A DNA stretch of 64,000 nucleotides, from the NCBI GenBank assembly GCA_934680015.1, contig CAKUSP010000006.1, positions 62,001 to 126,000 of the forward strand. Direction: 5' to 3'. The translations under genes and the position numbers were made by a program. This stretch comes from an uncultured Bacteroidales bacterium. Its GTDB lineage: Bacteria; Bacteroidota; Bacteroidia; Bacteroidales; UBA932. This document shows, in pieces, positions 52,441-61,629 of the stretch. Under the pieces are notes generated by a model. It worked only from the letters and a program-made list of their open reading frames with translations, had not been told where the DNA came from and did no database searches. Within the stretch, counting starts at the first letter, position 1. Each line of letters begins with the position of its first letter.

Positions 52441-53263
52441 GTTTTGAGGATTTTGCGTTTTTTTCGTTTTGTGCTATGCGTTGGCGCTCGTCAATCTTCA
52501 TGGCGTAGTCTTGGAATCTTTCCCAGATTATATCAATGGCGATCTTACTAGGATGAACCAGGTCTTCGGCATAGAATCTATAGTCGCGCAGTTCGTCGAG
52601 CAGTATTTCGTATGCAGGGAAATATTCTACTTCGCATTCGCTTAATGCTATATGTAAAAGGCTTTTACTTATGGTGTTAGCTCTTGCTCCTTCGCCTAAA
52701 TGTCTTATAGGGCTTATCGTGAAGATGAATCTTTTTTCAGGGTGAGTATTTATGATGCTTTTTATGCAGGTTTTTACCTCATCTAAGGATAGAAGTCTAT
52801 GTTCGAATTCATAAGCTGGTCGCTTTAGACAGTTATTTACGATCTTGCCATTGTGCATCCATACGTAGGCGGTGCCCAGAGTGATTATTACGAAGGTGCT
52901 CTTGCGCCATTCTTCTCGGGCGGAGTGTAGGGTGCTGTTGGCATTGGATAGGAACTCTTCCATAGTATCTCTTGCAAAAGAGGTATGGTGATTAAATGAG
53001 CATATCTTATTACTTCCAGCGCCTATCTGGATGCAATCTTTTTCTTCGAAAACACTGGTGGCATCGAGAATCTCTATTGTGCTAGCTATAGAGGCTGGAT
53101 TATAGAGTGTTCCTAGAGGGTTAGATTGTATATTAAACCCAGCCTCGTAAAGGTGTGAGGCGATATTATCCACAAAGCAACTGCCTAATAGGGTAATGTG
53201 ATCGTCTAATCCTATTTTGTTTTTGAGTCCTTGAGGGCTAACTATTGTGCTTAATTTTATCAT
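52424..53263 (-). CDS. GSCFA-domain protein (SGNH-hydrolase-like)
   Basis: The protein has the signature LLGSCFVDNIASHL that names the family, with NPLGTLYNPASIA after it; later blocks FVITLGTAYVW and FTISPIRHLGEG fit the same domain. I start at 53263 (MIKLSTIVSP), because the 21 residues upstream in the open frame are not family-like. The 279 residues make a single-domain cytosolic protein. GSCFA proteins are distantly related to SGNH esterases; no substrate is established. It probably forms an operon with the antiporter downstream. Confidence 0.88.
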   Translation of the reverse strand: MIKLSTIVSPQGLKNKIGLDDHITLLGSCFVDNIASHLYEAGFNIQSNPLGTLYNPASIASTIEILDATSVFEEKDCIQIGAGSNKICSFNHHTSFARDTMEEFLSNANSTLHSAREEWRKSTFVIITLGTAYVWMHNGKIVNNCLKRPAYEFEHRLLSLDEVKTCIKSIINTHPEKRFIFTISPIRHLGEGARANTISKSLLHIALSECEVEYFPAYEILLDELRDYRFYAEDLVHPSKIAIDIIWERFQDYAMKIDERQRIAQNEKNAKSSKHVRRI

Positions 53264-53466
53264 CCTCGTAAATTTACGAAAAAAATACAATCTATAATGG
53301 TGGATACCAAACTTTGAGGGAACCACAGTAATTTATCTCTACTAATTAATCCCTGAACAGCGGACAGGTAATCGTCTTTTTATAATAATTGGATTTGTGG
53401 TTAACTTTTGGGGTGCAGTTCATCCGTTCACAAATTGCTAGTGACTCGGCATACCCAAGCCATTAT

Positions 53467-53510
53467 AAAATAAAGTTAGCCGGGAGATATCTCCTGGCTA
53501 ACTTTATTTT
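53467..53510 (-). terminator. Terminator of the FISUMP-type lipoprotein gene
   Basis: A long near-perfect stem (AAAATAAAGTTAGCC with GGCTAACTTTATTTT and an inner GGAGATATCTCC) ends in a T-rich tract on the minus strand. It lies 27 bases after the stop codon. The rest of the gap 53264-53536 holds no gene I can support. Confidence 0.8.
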
Positions 53511-53536
53511 AATTATGTATGATAGAAGTTTAAGAT

Positions 53537-54742
53537 TTACTCTGCCACACAGCGAAGGCTCATACCTTGAGCACGGCAGTCCTTATTAACCTTGAAAGTC
53601 CTTTTCCCGTTTCCTATGAACATGTATTGGCCATAAAGTGTAGGGTTCTCTTCAAGATTAGAAGAGGCTTTCCCGGCAGTTCCTATCCACATGCCGCTAT
53701 ATGCAATAGCCTCAGCATAATTAAGACCGCCAGAAGCATAAACGCGTGTTCCGATAGTAGGGAACCATTGACCGTCCTGGGTAGCGCCTTTGTTTTCGGT
53801 ATCCCATGTCATATTGGCATATTTAAGCCAAGCATAAGGGGTGTTGCCATCTGCATCGCAAACAGGGACTTTATATCCCACTGGACATGGATCGTATATG
53901 GTTTTCTTCATCGATACGCCTCCCCATGCATCGTCATCGGAAGTGTCTGACCAGTCAGATGTGCGTGGTACATTTTCGTAAATAGGGCTGTCGTACTCGT
54001 CTTTTTCTCCTGTGTCGCGAGAGCCTACTTTATAGAATACGTCAGGGTGAGCTATGCCTTTTGCTATGCTACCTTCATATTCTGCCTTGCTTCCTATTTT
54101 AGGAAGTTCGTTGCCTTCGAGATCAAAGATTGTAGGCTCACCATCTACGATGTATGAGTAATCTTCATTCTGTTCTGTATAGGTTACAGCAGAAGGGAAT
54201 GGATCTTTTCGTCCCCACTGGTAAAGTAGTCCAGCATTTTTGCCGAAGGTACCTTTTTCCATGGAAACTGTACCGAGATTCCTGTCCATAAATGACCATG
54301 TGGTTCCTGAAGCATTAGCCTCGGTAGTGTAAAGTGAAGCTGCAGGGTCGTAGTCTGTAATCCATAAGTGCCAGCTCCATAATACATTGCCTTCACTATC
54401 TACTGCAGCGAGAAGTGCGTTTCCGCTTGTCGCATTAGTCTCGGCTACGATTTCGTAAGTTTTTGCTGCAAAGTTAAGACTTTTGACAAGGTCTTTTTCA
54501 GATTGCCATACCAATTTTACTCCCACTACATCACCCACAAGTTCTGTAGTGGAATTTCCTTTGAATTTGGCATTCAGCGCTACGGTGCTACCAGGCTTAA
54601 CTATGTAACTGTTAGCTGTGCCGTTTTCAGAAAGATTAACAGCATCTTTAGGTGTTTCGAATCCAGATGGTTTAACTGGGTCTTTGTCGCATGAAGCGAG
54701 AGCGAGGCATAATATTGCGCTCGCAAATAAGATTTTTTTCAT
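53537..54742 (-). CDS. Surface lipoprotein with FISUMP-like domain
   Basis: The 401-residue protein has a lipoprotein signal (lipobox LASC, Cys18). A beta-rich N-terminal region about 30-130 resembles BACON/Ig-like repeats. From about 150, WSFMDRNLGT, GLLYQWGRKDPFP, YDPCPVGYKVPV and the final QGMSLRCVAE match the Fibrobacter succinogenes major domain (FISUMP) found in many Bacteroidetes lipoproteins. It probably sits on the cell surface. No enzymatic motif is visible. It is monocistronic, with a terminator at 53467. Confidence 0.8.
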   Translation of the reverse strand: MKKILFASAILCLALASCDKDPVKPSGFETPKDAVNLSENGTANSYIVKPGSTVALNAKFKGNSTTELVGDVVGVKLVWQSEKDLVKSLNFAAKTYEIVAETNATSGNALLAAVDSEGNVLWSWHLWITDYDPAASLYTTEANASGTTWSFMDRNLGTVSMEKGTFGKNAGLLYQWGRKDPFPSAVTYTEQNEDYSYIVDGEPTIFDLEGNELPKIGSKAEYEGSIAKGIAHPDVFYKVGSRDTGEKDEYDSPIYENVPRTSDWSDTSDDDAWGGVSMKKTIYDPCPVGYKVPVCDADGNTPYAWLKYANMTWDTENKGATQDGQWFPTIGTRVYASGGLNYAEAIAYSGMWIGTAGKASSNLEENPTLYGQYMFIGNGKRTFKVNKDCRAQGMSLRCVAE

Positions 54743-54872
54743 ACACTACTGATTTAAGATTTATGGGAGTGCAATATAATAAATCTTTTTAAGAAATATA
54801 AAAACCGCTTTAGATTTTTATGTTGAGTATGTTTTTTTACTCTACATCATCTTTCCATGCTAATAGAGGTAA

Positions 54873-55706
54873 TTACTTGATGTCAATGTCTAAGTATGAA
54901 ACGCTATTAGGAGAAAGTGGGTGTATTTCTTTAGAAAACTTATATGTTTTGCCTTCAATTTCATACTCTATAACAAATCTAGTCGCTGGGTTCGTAGGTG
55001 TTATGGGTATTTCGTTAGGGTAGCACCATAGTGATATGTTAGGATATTGAGTGTATAGGCCAATATCGCCAGGAAGAAATATTGGAGTAGTGCTTTCCTG
55101 GTACATCGGAGGATAATTATCTTCTCGAAAAAGAGTTCCATAAGTGCTTGCCGATTCTAGCCAAATTCTGGGACTTTCTAAAAGAAGATTATCTCCAAGA
55201 TACTGTGTTACGCTTCTTAACCGGACTTCGCATAAAAGAGGCTCTAATTTTGAATTTAGTGTTTGGACAGAGATGTCCCAATGTATCATATCTCGCATGA
55301 TGGGGAATTGTGGATTGTCGTTTTTTAGCTTGAGCGTCAGCTCATTCCATGCATCGTAGTGGTAAAGTCCTTGATGATTGAAAGAACCGAACGCATTGGC
55401 TAAAACGACTATGACCCCAGTTTCGGGAACGACAGGGACATGAACTGTATCTTGATAGTGTGGTATGCTTCGATGCTGTAGCAAATGATCGGAATAGGAG
55501 AAAATATCAAGTTGACGTATTTCTCCGCCTACTTCGCTATCGTTTTCTATTGAAAGAGTTAGTAATTTTATCCCTGTTTCAGAAGGAACTTCAGGAGGAG
55601 TTTCTATCTCTTTGGGGCTTTCCTCATGAGGACTTTTAGAATTGCAAGCCGATGTTAAAAATATTAAAGCGAACATTACGCATGAAGTCGGGTAAAAGGT
55701 TTTCAT
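54873..55706 (-). CDS. Fimbrillin-like/Mfa2-type lipoprotein (tentative)
   Basis: The 277-residue lipoprotein has lipobox TSAC (Cys21) and a Pro/Glu-rich linker after it. The body is predicted beta-rich, with GGEIRQLDIFSYSD and VIVVLANAFGSF resembling the first strands of FimB/Mfa2-type fimbrial accessory proteins, and a second domain ending YLDIDIK. I do not see a diagnostic motif, so the family is a guess from architecture. It may work with the FISUMP lipoprotein next door, but the 130-base gap suggests separate transcription. Confidence 0.55.
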   Translation of the reverse strand: MKTFYPTSCVMFALIFLTSACNSKSPHEESPKEIETPPEVPSETGIKLLTLSIENDSEVGGEIRQLDIFSYSDHLLQHRSIPHYQDTVHVPVVPETGVIVVLANAFGSFNHQGLYHYDAWNELTLKLKNDNPQFPIMRDMIHWDISVQTLNSKLEPLLCEVRLRSVTQYLGDNLLLESPRIWLESASTYGTLFREDNYPPMYQESTTPIFLPGDIGLYTQYPNISLWCYPNEIPITPTNPATRFVIEYEIEGKTYKFSKEIHPLSPNSVSYLDIDIK

Positions 55707-55763
55707 AATTTAATTTTATATAAGCGCTAATTTACATAATTTTATGTAAATGATAAATAGGAC

Positions 55764-55922
55764 TTAGAACCTGTTTTGAAATGGTTCATGAATGAGAAAT
55801 TTTTGAGGCGGGTTCGATTTTGGAAGAAGGAGTGTACTGGATACACTAGATTGATGACAAAGATGAAAATGGCCGGGAATGACCATAAGAGATGAGACGA
55901 ATCTTTTTAAAACAACTTCTTA
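55764..55922 (+). repeat. MITE-like terminal-inverted-repeat element, copy A
   Basis: This is a repeat of about 159 bp starting TTAGAACCTGTTTTGAAATG and ending in AAAACAACTTCTTA, imperfect inverted ends. The internal word TGATGACAAAGATG, followed by AAAATGGCCGG, is shared with copy B at 58859. Its last bases form the stop codon of the minus-strand exporter gene at 55920. It has no open reading frame of note. Confidence 0.75.
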
Positions 55923-56417
55923 GTAGCGTGTTATGTTTCGTGTGGCCCCGAAAGCTATACGAGGGAATATAAGGATAGGAATAATCGCCCCGATTGCCAG
56001 TAAGATAATTATGAATACCGCAGTAAGAAAGTTGTCAGACATTAAATAGAAACTATGTATAAAGGTACTTTCATCTTGAGTTGAAATACATTTAACTAGA
56101 TTTAAAAATGATTTATAGGCATACATTCCTGGAATCATTGGCAATAAAGATGGAAATGAAAGTGATTCAGCTGGTTGCTTTATAATTACCCCTATAAATA
56201 CTGACAGGACGCCTATGGCTGTTCCTGCCGCAAGACTAGCCCAAATAATGTGTAGTCCGATATAGTTGATAAGAAAGAATCTAAGAGAATGACCTATCCC
56301 GGCTATGAGTGCACAATAAGGAAATGCTTTTTGAGGGAGATTGCTTATGCTCCCGAAACCAATCCCAGCAACGGCGGCGAAGAAAGCATCTTTAATTAAT
56401 AAGAATATAGTTTCCAT
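55920..56417 (-). CDS. Threonine/serine exporter, C-terminal-type subunit (YjjB/DUF3815-like)
   Basis: The hydrophobic protein has 165 residues with about four or five membrane segments; FAAVAGIGFGSISNLP at the N-terminus and SLLPMIPGMYAYK in the middle match the ThrE C-terminal (DUF3815) family. I start at 56417 because METIFLLIKD begins the family region. Its start shares one base with the stop of the partner gene. With it, the protein makes a split ThrE exporter. The stop codon lies exactly in the end of repeat copy A, so the C-terminus may have been altered by that insertion. Confidence 0.85.
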   Translation of the reverse strand: METIFLLIKDAFFAAVAGIGFGSISNLPQKAFPYCALIAGIGHSLRFFLINYIGLHIIWASLAAGTAIGVLSVFIGVIIKQPAESLSFPSLLPMIPGMYAYKSFLNLVKCISTQDESTFIHSFYLMSDNFLTAVFIIILLAIGAIIPILIFPRIAFGATRNITRY

Positions 56418-57193
56418 TAGAATATTTTTAAAATTACACCAGCACAGCAAAACCCTAGAGAAAGGCTGGCTGTTAGTAGGACTGCGTCGATTATTCTCTC
56501 AAGACCTAACTTCAAGTGCCCCGAAAAGAGATCACAAACCGAATTTAAGTAAGGGATGCCAGGTACTAAATACAATACGCTAGTTCCGAAAGCGATGTTG
56601 GGCGTATTCCCTAAATTGAACATGTAGACTATTGCAGAGATTAATGCTGCAATAAAAGCCGAAATTGTAAATGTGACATACACATTGACTTTATGCGACA
56701 AAAGTATTTGTTTAAGATGAAATCCTATATATGTAGCAATGAATACCACTCCCATCGAAATGGCGTCGCCACCGAATAGTTCACAAAAGGAGGCATTGGC
56801 ACAACATGTAAATAACCTTACTATATTAGGACTTAAAGGTTTTTCTCTAGTGATTTTTTCAAAGCGACCATATGCCTGATTGAAATCTACAATATGGTCA
56901 GCTATGTCCCAACTGAGAGAACTGAGTTTACGTATTTTGGAAAAGTTAATTATATTGTGAGCAATGAGTTTGCTTCTAAATGCGCAAAGTTTTTTCTCAG
57001 GGGAAATTAGTTGTATGCTAATTACTGTTTTCGAGAGGTCTATAGAGCATGTGCATCCGAATGCTTCTGCCATTCGAGAAACATTTTTTGCAGCTCTCAA
57101 TCCTGATGCGCCTGCGCCTATAAGTTCGCAAGTGTAGTCACAGAGGAAAGAGCATAGATCTCCTTGATATTTAAGTGTCTCTTCTTTACTCAT
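56417..57193 (-). CDS. Threonine/serine exporter, N-terminal-type subunit (YjjP/DUF1212-like)
   Basis: The protein has 258 residues from the ATG at 57193. The soluble N-terminal half carries the DUF1212 sequence SGLRAAKNVSRMAEAFGC, and the second half has about five membrane helices including FGTSVLYLVPGIPYLNSVCDL. In ThrE of Corynebacterium the two parts are one protein; here they are separate adjacent genes, as in YjjP/YjjB of E. coli, which export succinate. The substrate is therefore threonine/serine or dicarboxylate. It overlaps the upstream small gene by 8 bases. Confidence 0.87.
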   Translation of the reverse strand: MSKEETLKYQGDLCSFLCDYTCELIGAGASGLRAAKNVSRMAEAFGCTCSIDLSKTVISIQLISPEKKLCAFRSKLIAHNIINFSKIRKLSSLSWDIADHIVDFNQAYGRFEKITREKPLSPNIVRLFTCCANASFCELFGGDAISMGVVFIATYIGFHLKQILLSHKVNVYVTFTISAFIAALISAIVYMFNLGNTPNIAFGTSVLYLVPGIPYLNSVCDLFSGHLKLGLERIIDAVLLTASLSLGFCCAGVILKIF

Positions 57194-57404
57194 CGTCAAA
57201 ATCTTCGCGGTAACTTTCCACTCTAACCCCCGTAACTGGGTCGTAGTATTCCTGTTTATCTTTAAGAATCGGCATTTTCATTCCTGTTTCTAAATCGATA
57301 TCGTCTGAATCTACAGTGTTATCAACGATTTTGATTTCAGGCTTTCTTAAAAGCTCTATTAATAAGAAAGCGTCCACTAGTGATATAATCCAGTTGAGTA
57401 CCAT
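57186..57404 (-). CDS. Small membrane-anchored protein of unknown function
   Basis: The 72-residue protein has an N-terminal hydrophobic segment (VLNWIISLVDAFLLIELL) and an acidic soluble tail with EYYDPVTGVRVE. I do not recognise it. It is the first gene of the exporter cluster and overlaps the YjjP-like gene by 8 bases, which supports it being real and co-translated. It could be a small accessory subunit. Confidence 0.6.
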   Translation of the reverse strand: MVLNWIISLVDAFLLIELLRKPEIKIVDNTVDSDDIDLETGMKMPILKDKQEYYDPVTGVRVESYREDFDDE

Positions 57405-57990
57405 TTTTTAAAAATTTAATACAAGACCTCACCATAATGGTGACCCTATTTTTCAATGGGCAAAGGTATTCTTGTGTTAAGTGTTGTAAAACGAATTTTT
57501 ATGGTTTTTTTCGATATTAAATTGTGAAGTGATTTGGCGTCATGGTATTAGGATTTTCTATTGCAGAATATCGGTACTATTACCATTCTCGATAATGGAT
57601 ATTATGGTTTTTGACTATATATGGATTTTTGATTATGCAACTTGAAAAATAGAATGATATTTTCGGGGATAATACAGGTTACTAAGAGATAATCTTATTA
57701 TTCAATTTATTTTACAATAATGGGCTAAGTAATCCTTTAAAAATAACTTGATAATCTTTGTGTGTCTTTTCGGCCTATATTCATTTTCTCATCAGTCGTG
57801 TATCCCAGTACACTTCCTCTTTGAAACCGAATCTATCCTCGAAAATCTACTATAATTCTTTACCAACTTATTTTTTAACGCTTACTAAAACATTATATTT
57901 GCGCGCTTGTCATCTATTTACGCTCTCAGGCTCGTATGTGAAAGCTTCGCATGATAGGTGAAATATGGTAATAAAATGGTATTAGGATAA
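57405..57990. other. Long intergenic region with a decayed repeat and a possible tcdA promoter
   Basis: This 586-base, AT-rich stretch has no supported gene. It contains an inverted, degraded copy C of the MITE-like element (57728-57880). A TATATTTG box at 57894-57901 could drive tcdA, although no clear -33 box accompanies it. ACCATAATGGT at 57431-57441 is a short palindrome close to the start of the small exporter-cluster gene. Confidence 0.6.
57728..57880 (-). repeat. MITE-like element, copy C (degenerate, inverted)
   Basis: Read on the minus strand, the core carries TTTCGAGGATAG, GTGTACTGGG and CGACTGATGAGAAAATG, recognisably the same order of words as copies A and B. The terminal inverted repeats are almost lost, so the boundaries are approximate. 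Confidence 0.55.
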
Positions 57991-58845
57991 ATGAACACAA
58001 TAGAAAAGGCGATATATAATAGAACTGAATTGCTTGTCGGGGACGACATTATGGAATCGTTTGCAAAAACCCGTGTGATTATATTCGGAGTAGGTGGAGT
58101 CGGGAGTTGGTGCGCAGAAGGATTGGTCAGAAGTGGAATAACGCATTTAACGATAGTGGATTCAGATCGCATTTGCATTACTAATGTGAATCGGCAGCTT
58201 ATGGCGACGACTCGCACTGTGGGGCAGGTTAAGGTAGATGCTTTGAAGCAAAGGCTACTTGAGATCAATCCTAAAGCGGAGATAACAGCCATTCAGAAGA
58301 TATATAGTGCAGAGACGGCAGGGGAGTTCCCTCTTGACGAATACGATTATGTGATCGATGCAGTAGATTCGCTTAAGGACAAGGTCCAGTTAATATTGAA
58401 TGCTACTGCCAGTGAGGCCAAATTTTACTGCTCTCTTGGTGCGGCGCTAAAAGTAGATCCTTTAAGAATTAAAGTCGCTGAGTTTTGGAATGTGAGAGGC
58501 TGTCCACTCGGGGCGGCGCTTCGAAAGAAAATGAAACGCGAAGGGACACTTCCTTCGAAAAAGTTTCTCTGTGTCTATGATGATGAAGTTTTGCCCAATA
58601 GGGGACACTGTCACAGTTGTGGTACGGAAAAGTGTCTATGCCCTAAATCAGAAGGCGGCCCTGGTGATCCGTCTTTGTTAAATCATGAATGGTGTTCTTC
58701 TAAAGCCCAAATTAATGGCACCACAGCACATGTCACTGCCATATTTGGGATGATGCTTTGTGGGTTGGTCGTTAATGACATATATCAGCGTTCTTTGGCT
58801 TCGGCTTTTTCTGCGCTCGGAACTCACAACGATTCTCTTGATTAA
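57991..58845 (+). CDS. tcdA: tRNA threonylcarbamoyladenosine dehydratase
   Basis: This E1/ThiF-superfamily enzyme (TcdA, CsdL) cyclises t6A37 in tRNA to ct6A using ATP. The adenylation motif IFGVGGVGSWCAEGL, DSDRICITNVNRQ and the DAVDSLKDK segment are typical. A four-cysteine cluster (CHSCGTEKCLC, near residues 210-220) resembles a zinc-binding insertion. The 284 residues are normal. It is a single gene flanked by copies C and B of the MITE-like repeat. Confidence 0.92.
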   Translation: MNTIEKAIYNRTELLVGDDIMESFAKTRVIIFGVGGVGSWCAEGLVRSGITHLTIVDSDRICITNVNRQLMATTRTVGQVKVDALKQRLLEINPKAEITAIQKIYSAETAGEFPLDEYDYVIDAVDSLKDKVQLILNATASEAKFYCSLGAALKVDPLRIKVAEFWNVRGCPLGAALRKKMKREGTLPSKKFLCVYDDEVLPNRGHCHSCGTEKCLCPKSEGGPGDPSLLNHEWCSSKAQINGTTAHVTAIFGMMLCGLVVNDIYQRSLASAFSALGTHNDSLD

Positions 58846-58858
58846 TGTGTAAAGTCTT

Positions 58859-59021
58859 AGAAGCTGTTTTGAAATGGTTATCGAATTTAGTTATGAGGAT
58901 TTTTCGAGATAGTTTCGACTTTGAAAGAAGGATTGTACTGGAGGTACTCGACTGATGACAAAGATGAAAATGGCCGGAAAGGGCTATAAGAAAAAAGATG
59001 AAACATTTCAAAACAGCTTCT
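58859..59021 (+). repeat. MITE-like terminal-inverted-repeat element, copy B (best preserved)
   Basis: The 163-bp element has perfect 18-bp inverted ends: AGAAGCTGTTTTGAAATG at 58859-58876 and its complement at 59004-59021. The core carries TGATGACAAAGATG then AAAATGGCCGG, shared with copy A. The element lies 13 bases after the tcdA stop. There is no coding capacity. It could fold on itself as RNA through the long ends and also act as a transcription stop. Confidence 0.85.
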
Positions 59022-59060
59022 TATATCAAGCTATGCTAAAGTAGTAAAGTTTATAGGGTA

Positions 59061-59096
59061 AAAAAAAAGAGTCCGGAACATTACCGGACTCTTTTT
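59061..59096 (-). terminator. Terminator of the nqr operon
   Basis: A 9-bp stem (AGAGTCCGG with CCGGACTCT), extended by A/T pairs, encloses a 7-base loop and leads into a T-run on the minus strand, 4 bases after nqrF. A T-run on the plus side may also stop tcdA transcripts. Confidence 0.9.
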
Positions 59097-59100
59097 AGTA

Positions 59101-60375
59101 TTAACCTCCGAAATTATCGTAAAGGATATTTTCTGGTGGAACTCCAAGTGAATCGAGCAGTTTATTTACTGCTCCGACCATCATAGGAGGACCGCACATG
59201 AAGTATTTGATATCTTCAGGAGACTCATGGTTCTTTATATAAGTCTCGTACATCACATTGTGAACGAAACCAGCGGTGTATGGAACACCTGCTGCATCAG
59301 CTGCAGGATCTGGACGATCAAGTGCAAGATAGAATTTGAAATTAGGAAATTCTTTTTCGATTTCAGCAAAATCCTCAAGATAGAAGGCCTCAACCAATGC
59401 ACGAGCTCCATAGAAGAAGCTAACCTTACGCTTTGTCTTCTGAGTTCTAAAGAGTTCCATGATGTGAGAACGTAGAGGAGCCATACCTGCACCGCCACCC
59501 ACGAATATGTATTCAATATCGTCTGGGTCATTTGTAGGGAGTAAGAACTCGCCGTAAGGACCGCTGATTGTAACTTTGTCTCCAGGTTTGCGTGTGAATA
59601 CATATGAAGATGCTATACCGGGGTTAACAGGAAGAAGCTTCGGACCTTGCTCACGAGGAACACTTCTGTCGAAAGGAGGTGTCGCGATACGCACATTCAA
59701 TTTTATGATACCCTTCTCTCCAGGATAAGAGGCCATAGAATAAGCACGGATAGTCGGAGTAGGGTTTATGCTTTCCAAGTTGAAGAAGCCATATTTCTCC
59801 CAATCTTTACGATACTCAGGCTCTACATCGATGTCTTTGAAGTAGAGGTGGTAAGCAGGAATGTCGATTTGAATGTACTCACCAGATTTGAACTCAAGAT
59901 TTTCTCCTTCAGGAAGTTTGACTGTAAATTCCTTAATGAAGGTAGCTACGTTCTTGTTAGAGATAACCTCGCACTCTAGTTTCTTGACGCTAAGTGCGCT
60001 TTCGGCTACTTGGATTTTCATATCCTCCTTAACCTTAACCTGGCATCCGAGTCTCCATCCGTCTTTTATCTGTTTACGATTGAAAAATCCGGTTTCAGTA
60101 GGAAGAATCTCACCGCCTCCGCTGATGACTTGAACTTTGCACTGTCCGCAGTTCGCTTTTCCACCGCAAGCTGAAGGAAGGAAAATCTGGTTATCGGCAA
60201 GAGTTCCCATAAGAGTACCGCCTGGCGTTACATTTAGATCTTTCTTACCATTGTTTATATCAATTTTGATGGTGCCCTTAGGGGTAATGGCTGTCTTGAT
60301 TGTCAAAAGTATTGCCACTAACACTAGGATGACAATCACCATAAGCACCATTGCTGTAATTAATGTATTGCTCAT
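59101..60375 (-). CDS. nqrF: Na+-translocating NADH:quinone reductase subunit F
   Basis: NqrF is the NADH-oxidising entry subunit. A membrane anchor at about 5-28 precedes a 2Fe-2S ferredoxin domain (SACGGKANCGQC and a fourth Cys in RLGCQV), the FAD site RAYSMAS, the NAD site VGGGAGMAPLRSH and CGPPMM near the end. The 424 residues are slightly above the usual 407. It is the last gene of the operon and lies 15 bases after nqrE. Confidence 0.97.
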   Translation of the reverse strand: MSNTLITAMVLMVIVILVLVAILLTIKTAITPKGTIKIDINNGKKDLNVTPGGTLMGTLADNQIFLPSACGGKANCGQCKVQVISGGGEILPTETGFFNRKQIKDGWRLGCQVKVKEDMKIQVAESALSVKKLECEVISNKNVATFIKEFTVKLPEGENLEFKSGEYIQIDIPAYHLYFKDIDVEPEYRKDWEKYGFFNLESINPTPTIRAYSMASYPGEKGIIKLNVRIATPPFDRSVPREQGPKLLPVNPGIASSYVFTRKPGDKVTISGPYGEFLLPTNDPDDIEYIFVGGGAGMAPLRSHIMELFRTQKTKRKVSFFYGARALVEAFYLEDFAEIEKEFPNFKFYLALDRPDPAADAAGVPYTAGFVHNVMYETYIKNHESPEDIKYFMCGPPMMVGAVNKLLDSLGVPPENILYDNFGG

Positions 60376-60390
60376 ATTTTCAATCTCCTG

Positions 60391-61005
60391 TTAAAGTGAA
60401 ATACCCATGAATGCCATGAATCCTATACCCATAAGGCCTACTGTTATAAATGTGATACCCGTTCCTTTTAAGGCTGCAGGCACATTACTGTAAGCCATTT
60501 TTTCACGTATAGCCGCAAGAGCTACTATCGCAAGATACCATCCAAGCCCACTACCAAGAGCATATACTGCACTTTCTCCTACATTGACGAAATCCCTCTG
60601 TTGCATAAAGAGAGCACCACCAAGTATGGCACAGTTCACAGCGATAAGAGGTAGGTATATACCGAGTGAAGAGTAAAGTGAAGGCAAGAATTTTTCCACA
60701 ACCATCTCTACAATCTGGGTTATCGCAGCGATAACGGCTATGAATAGAATGTAACTTAAAAAGCTGAGGTCTACGTTGGCGTATTTTTCACCAAGCCATA
60801 CCAAAGCTCCTGGTTTTAATACATATTCATTAAGCAAGTAGTTGAGTGGCAGTGTGATCAAAAGTACGAACACTACTGCTATTCCCAAACCATTCGCCGT
60901 CTTAACATTTTTAGATACTGCCAGGTATGAACACATACCGAGGAAGTATGCAAATATCATATTGTCAACGAATATTGACTTTACGAATAAACTTAAAAGA
61001 TCCAT
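60391..61005 (-). CDS. nqrE: Na+-translocating NADH:quinone reductase subunit E
   Basis: This integral membrane subunit has 204 residues and six hydrophobic segments, homologous to NqrD and Rnf[17 protein letters not shown] near the start and GVALFMQ-like [10 protein letters not shown] further on match the family; conserved Cys residues in the membrane half contribute to the intramembrane iron site. It lies between nqrD (16 bases) and nqrF. Confidence 0.96.
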   Translation of the reverse strand: MDLLSLFVKSIFVDNMIFAYFLGMCSYLAVSKNVKTANGLGIAVVFVLLITLPLNYLLNEYVLKPGALVWLGEKYANVDLSFLSYILFIAVIAAITQIVEMVVEKFLPSLYSSLGIYLPLIAVNCAILGGALFMQQRDFVNVGESAVYALGSGLGWYLAIVALAAIREKMAYSNVPAALKGTGITFITVGLMGIGFMAFMGISL

Positions 61006-61021
61006 AATTCTTCAGTGTGTG

Positions 61022-61627
61022 TTATTTTTCTTGAAGTGACTTGTCTATGCTTCTGTGAACCCATACCACGCATCCTAAAAGGATAAGTGCCATAGGAGGA
61101 AGAATCATAAGACCATTGTTAGTGTAACCGATAGCTGAAAGTACAGGGATGCCGAAGAGTGTACCACTCCCGAGTAATTCACGGAAGAACGCTACTATCA
61201 CGAGGATCATTCCGTAGCCAAGTCCATTGGCCAAACCATCGAGAAGTGAAGGGAAAGGCTTATTACCAAGCGCAAAAGCCTCAATGCGCCCCATGACTAT
61301 ACAGTTAGTGATGATAAGTCCTATATAGACAGAAAGTTGTTTTGAAACGGCAAAGGCATAAGCCTTCAATACTTGGTCTACAAGAATTACCATCAAAGCC
61401 ACCACTACGAGTTGTACGATAATACGCACGCGGTTAGGAATGGTCTTTCTGATAAGAGAGCAGACAAAACTGCTTATCCCCGTCACGATAGTAACTGATA
61501 ATGCCATTACAAGAGCGCCTTTCAGCTCTACTGTTACTGCGAGCGAAGAGCAGATACCGAGAATAAGGACCGTAATAGGGTTACCCTTAAATATCGGATG
61601 TAATATAGTTTCTTTAAGATTGCTCAT
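61022..61627 (-). CDS. nqrD: Na+-translocating NADH:quinone reductase subunit D
   Basis: This integral membrane subunit has 201 residues and six segments, the pseudo-symmetric partner of NqrE. NPITVLILGICSSLAVT at the N-terminus and IVMGRIEAFA in the middle (homologous to the NqrE/RnfE pattern) identify it. It starts 2 bases after the nqrC stop, consistent with coupling. Confidence 0.96.
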   Translation of the reverse strand: MSNLKETILHPIFKGNPITVLILGICSSLAVTVELKGALVMALSVTIVTGISSFVCSLIRKTIPNRVRIIVQLVVVALMVILVDQVLKAYAFAVSKQLSVYIGLIITNCIVMGRIEAFALGNKPFPSLLDGLANGLGYGMILVIVAFFRELLGSGTLFGIPVLSAIGYTNNGLMILPPMALILLGCVVWVHRSIDKSLQEK

Positions 61628-61629
61628 GT

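Noticed and set aside
53389..53589. 66-residue open frame between the GSCFA and FISUMP genes
   Set aside because: It runs through the terminator stem-loop and into the antisense of the lipoprotein gene.
57431..57441. ACCATAATGGT palindrome as an operator of the exporter cluster
   Set aside because: Too short and isolated to support; mentioned only within the intergenic description.
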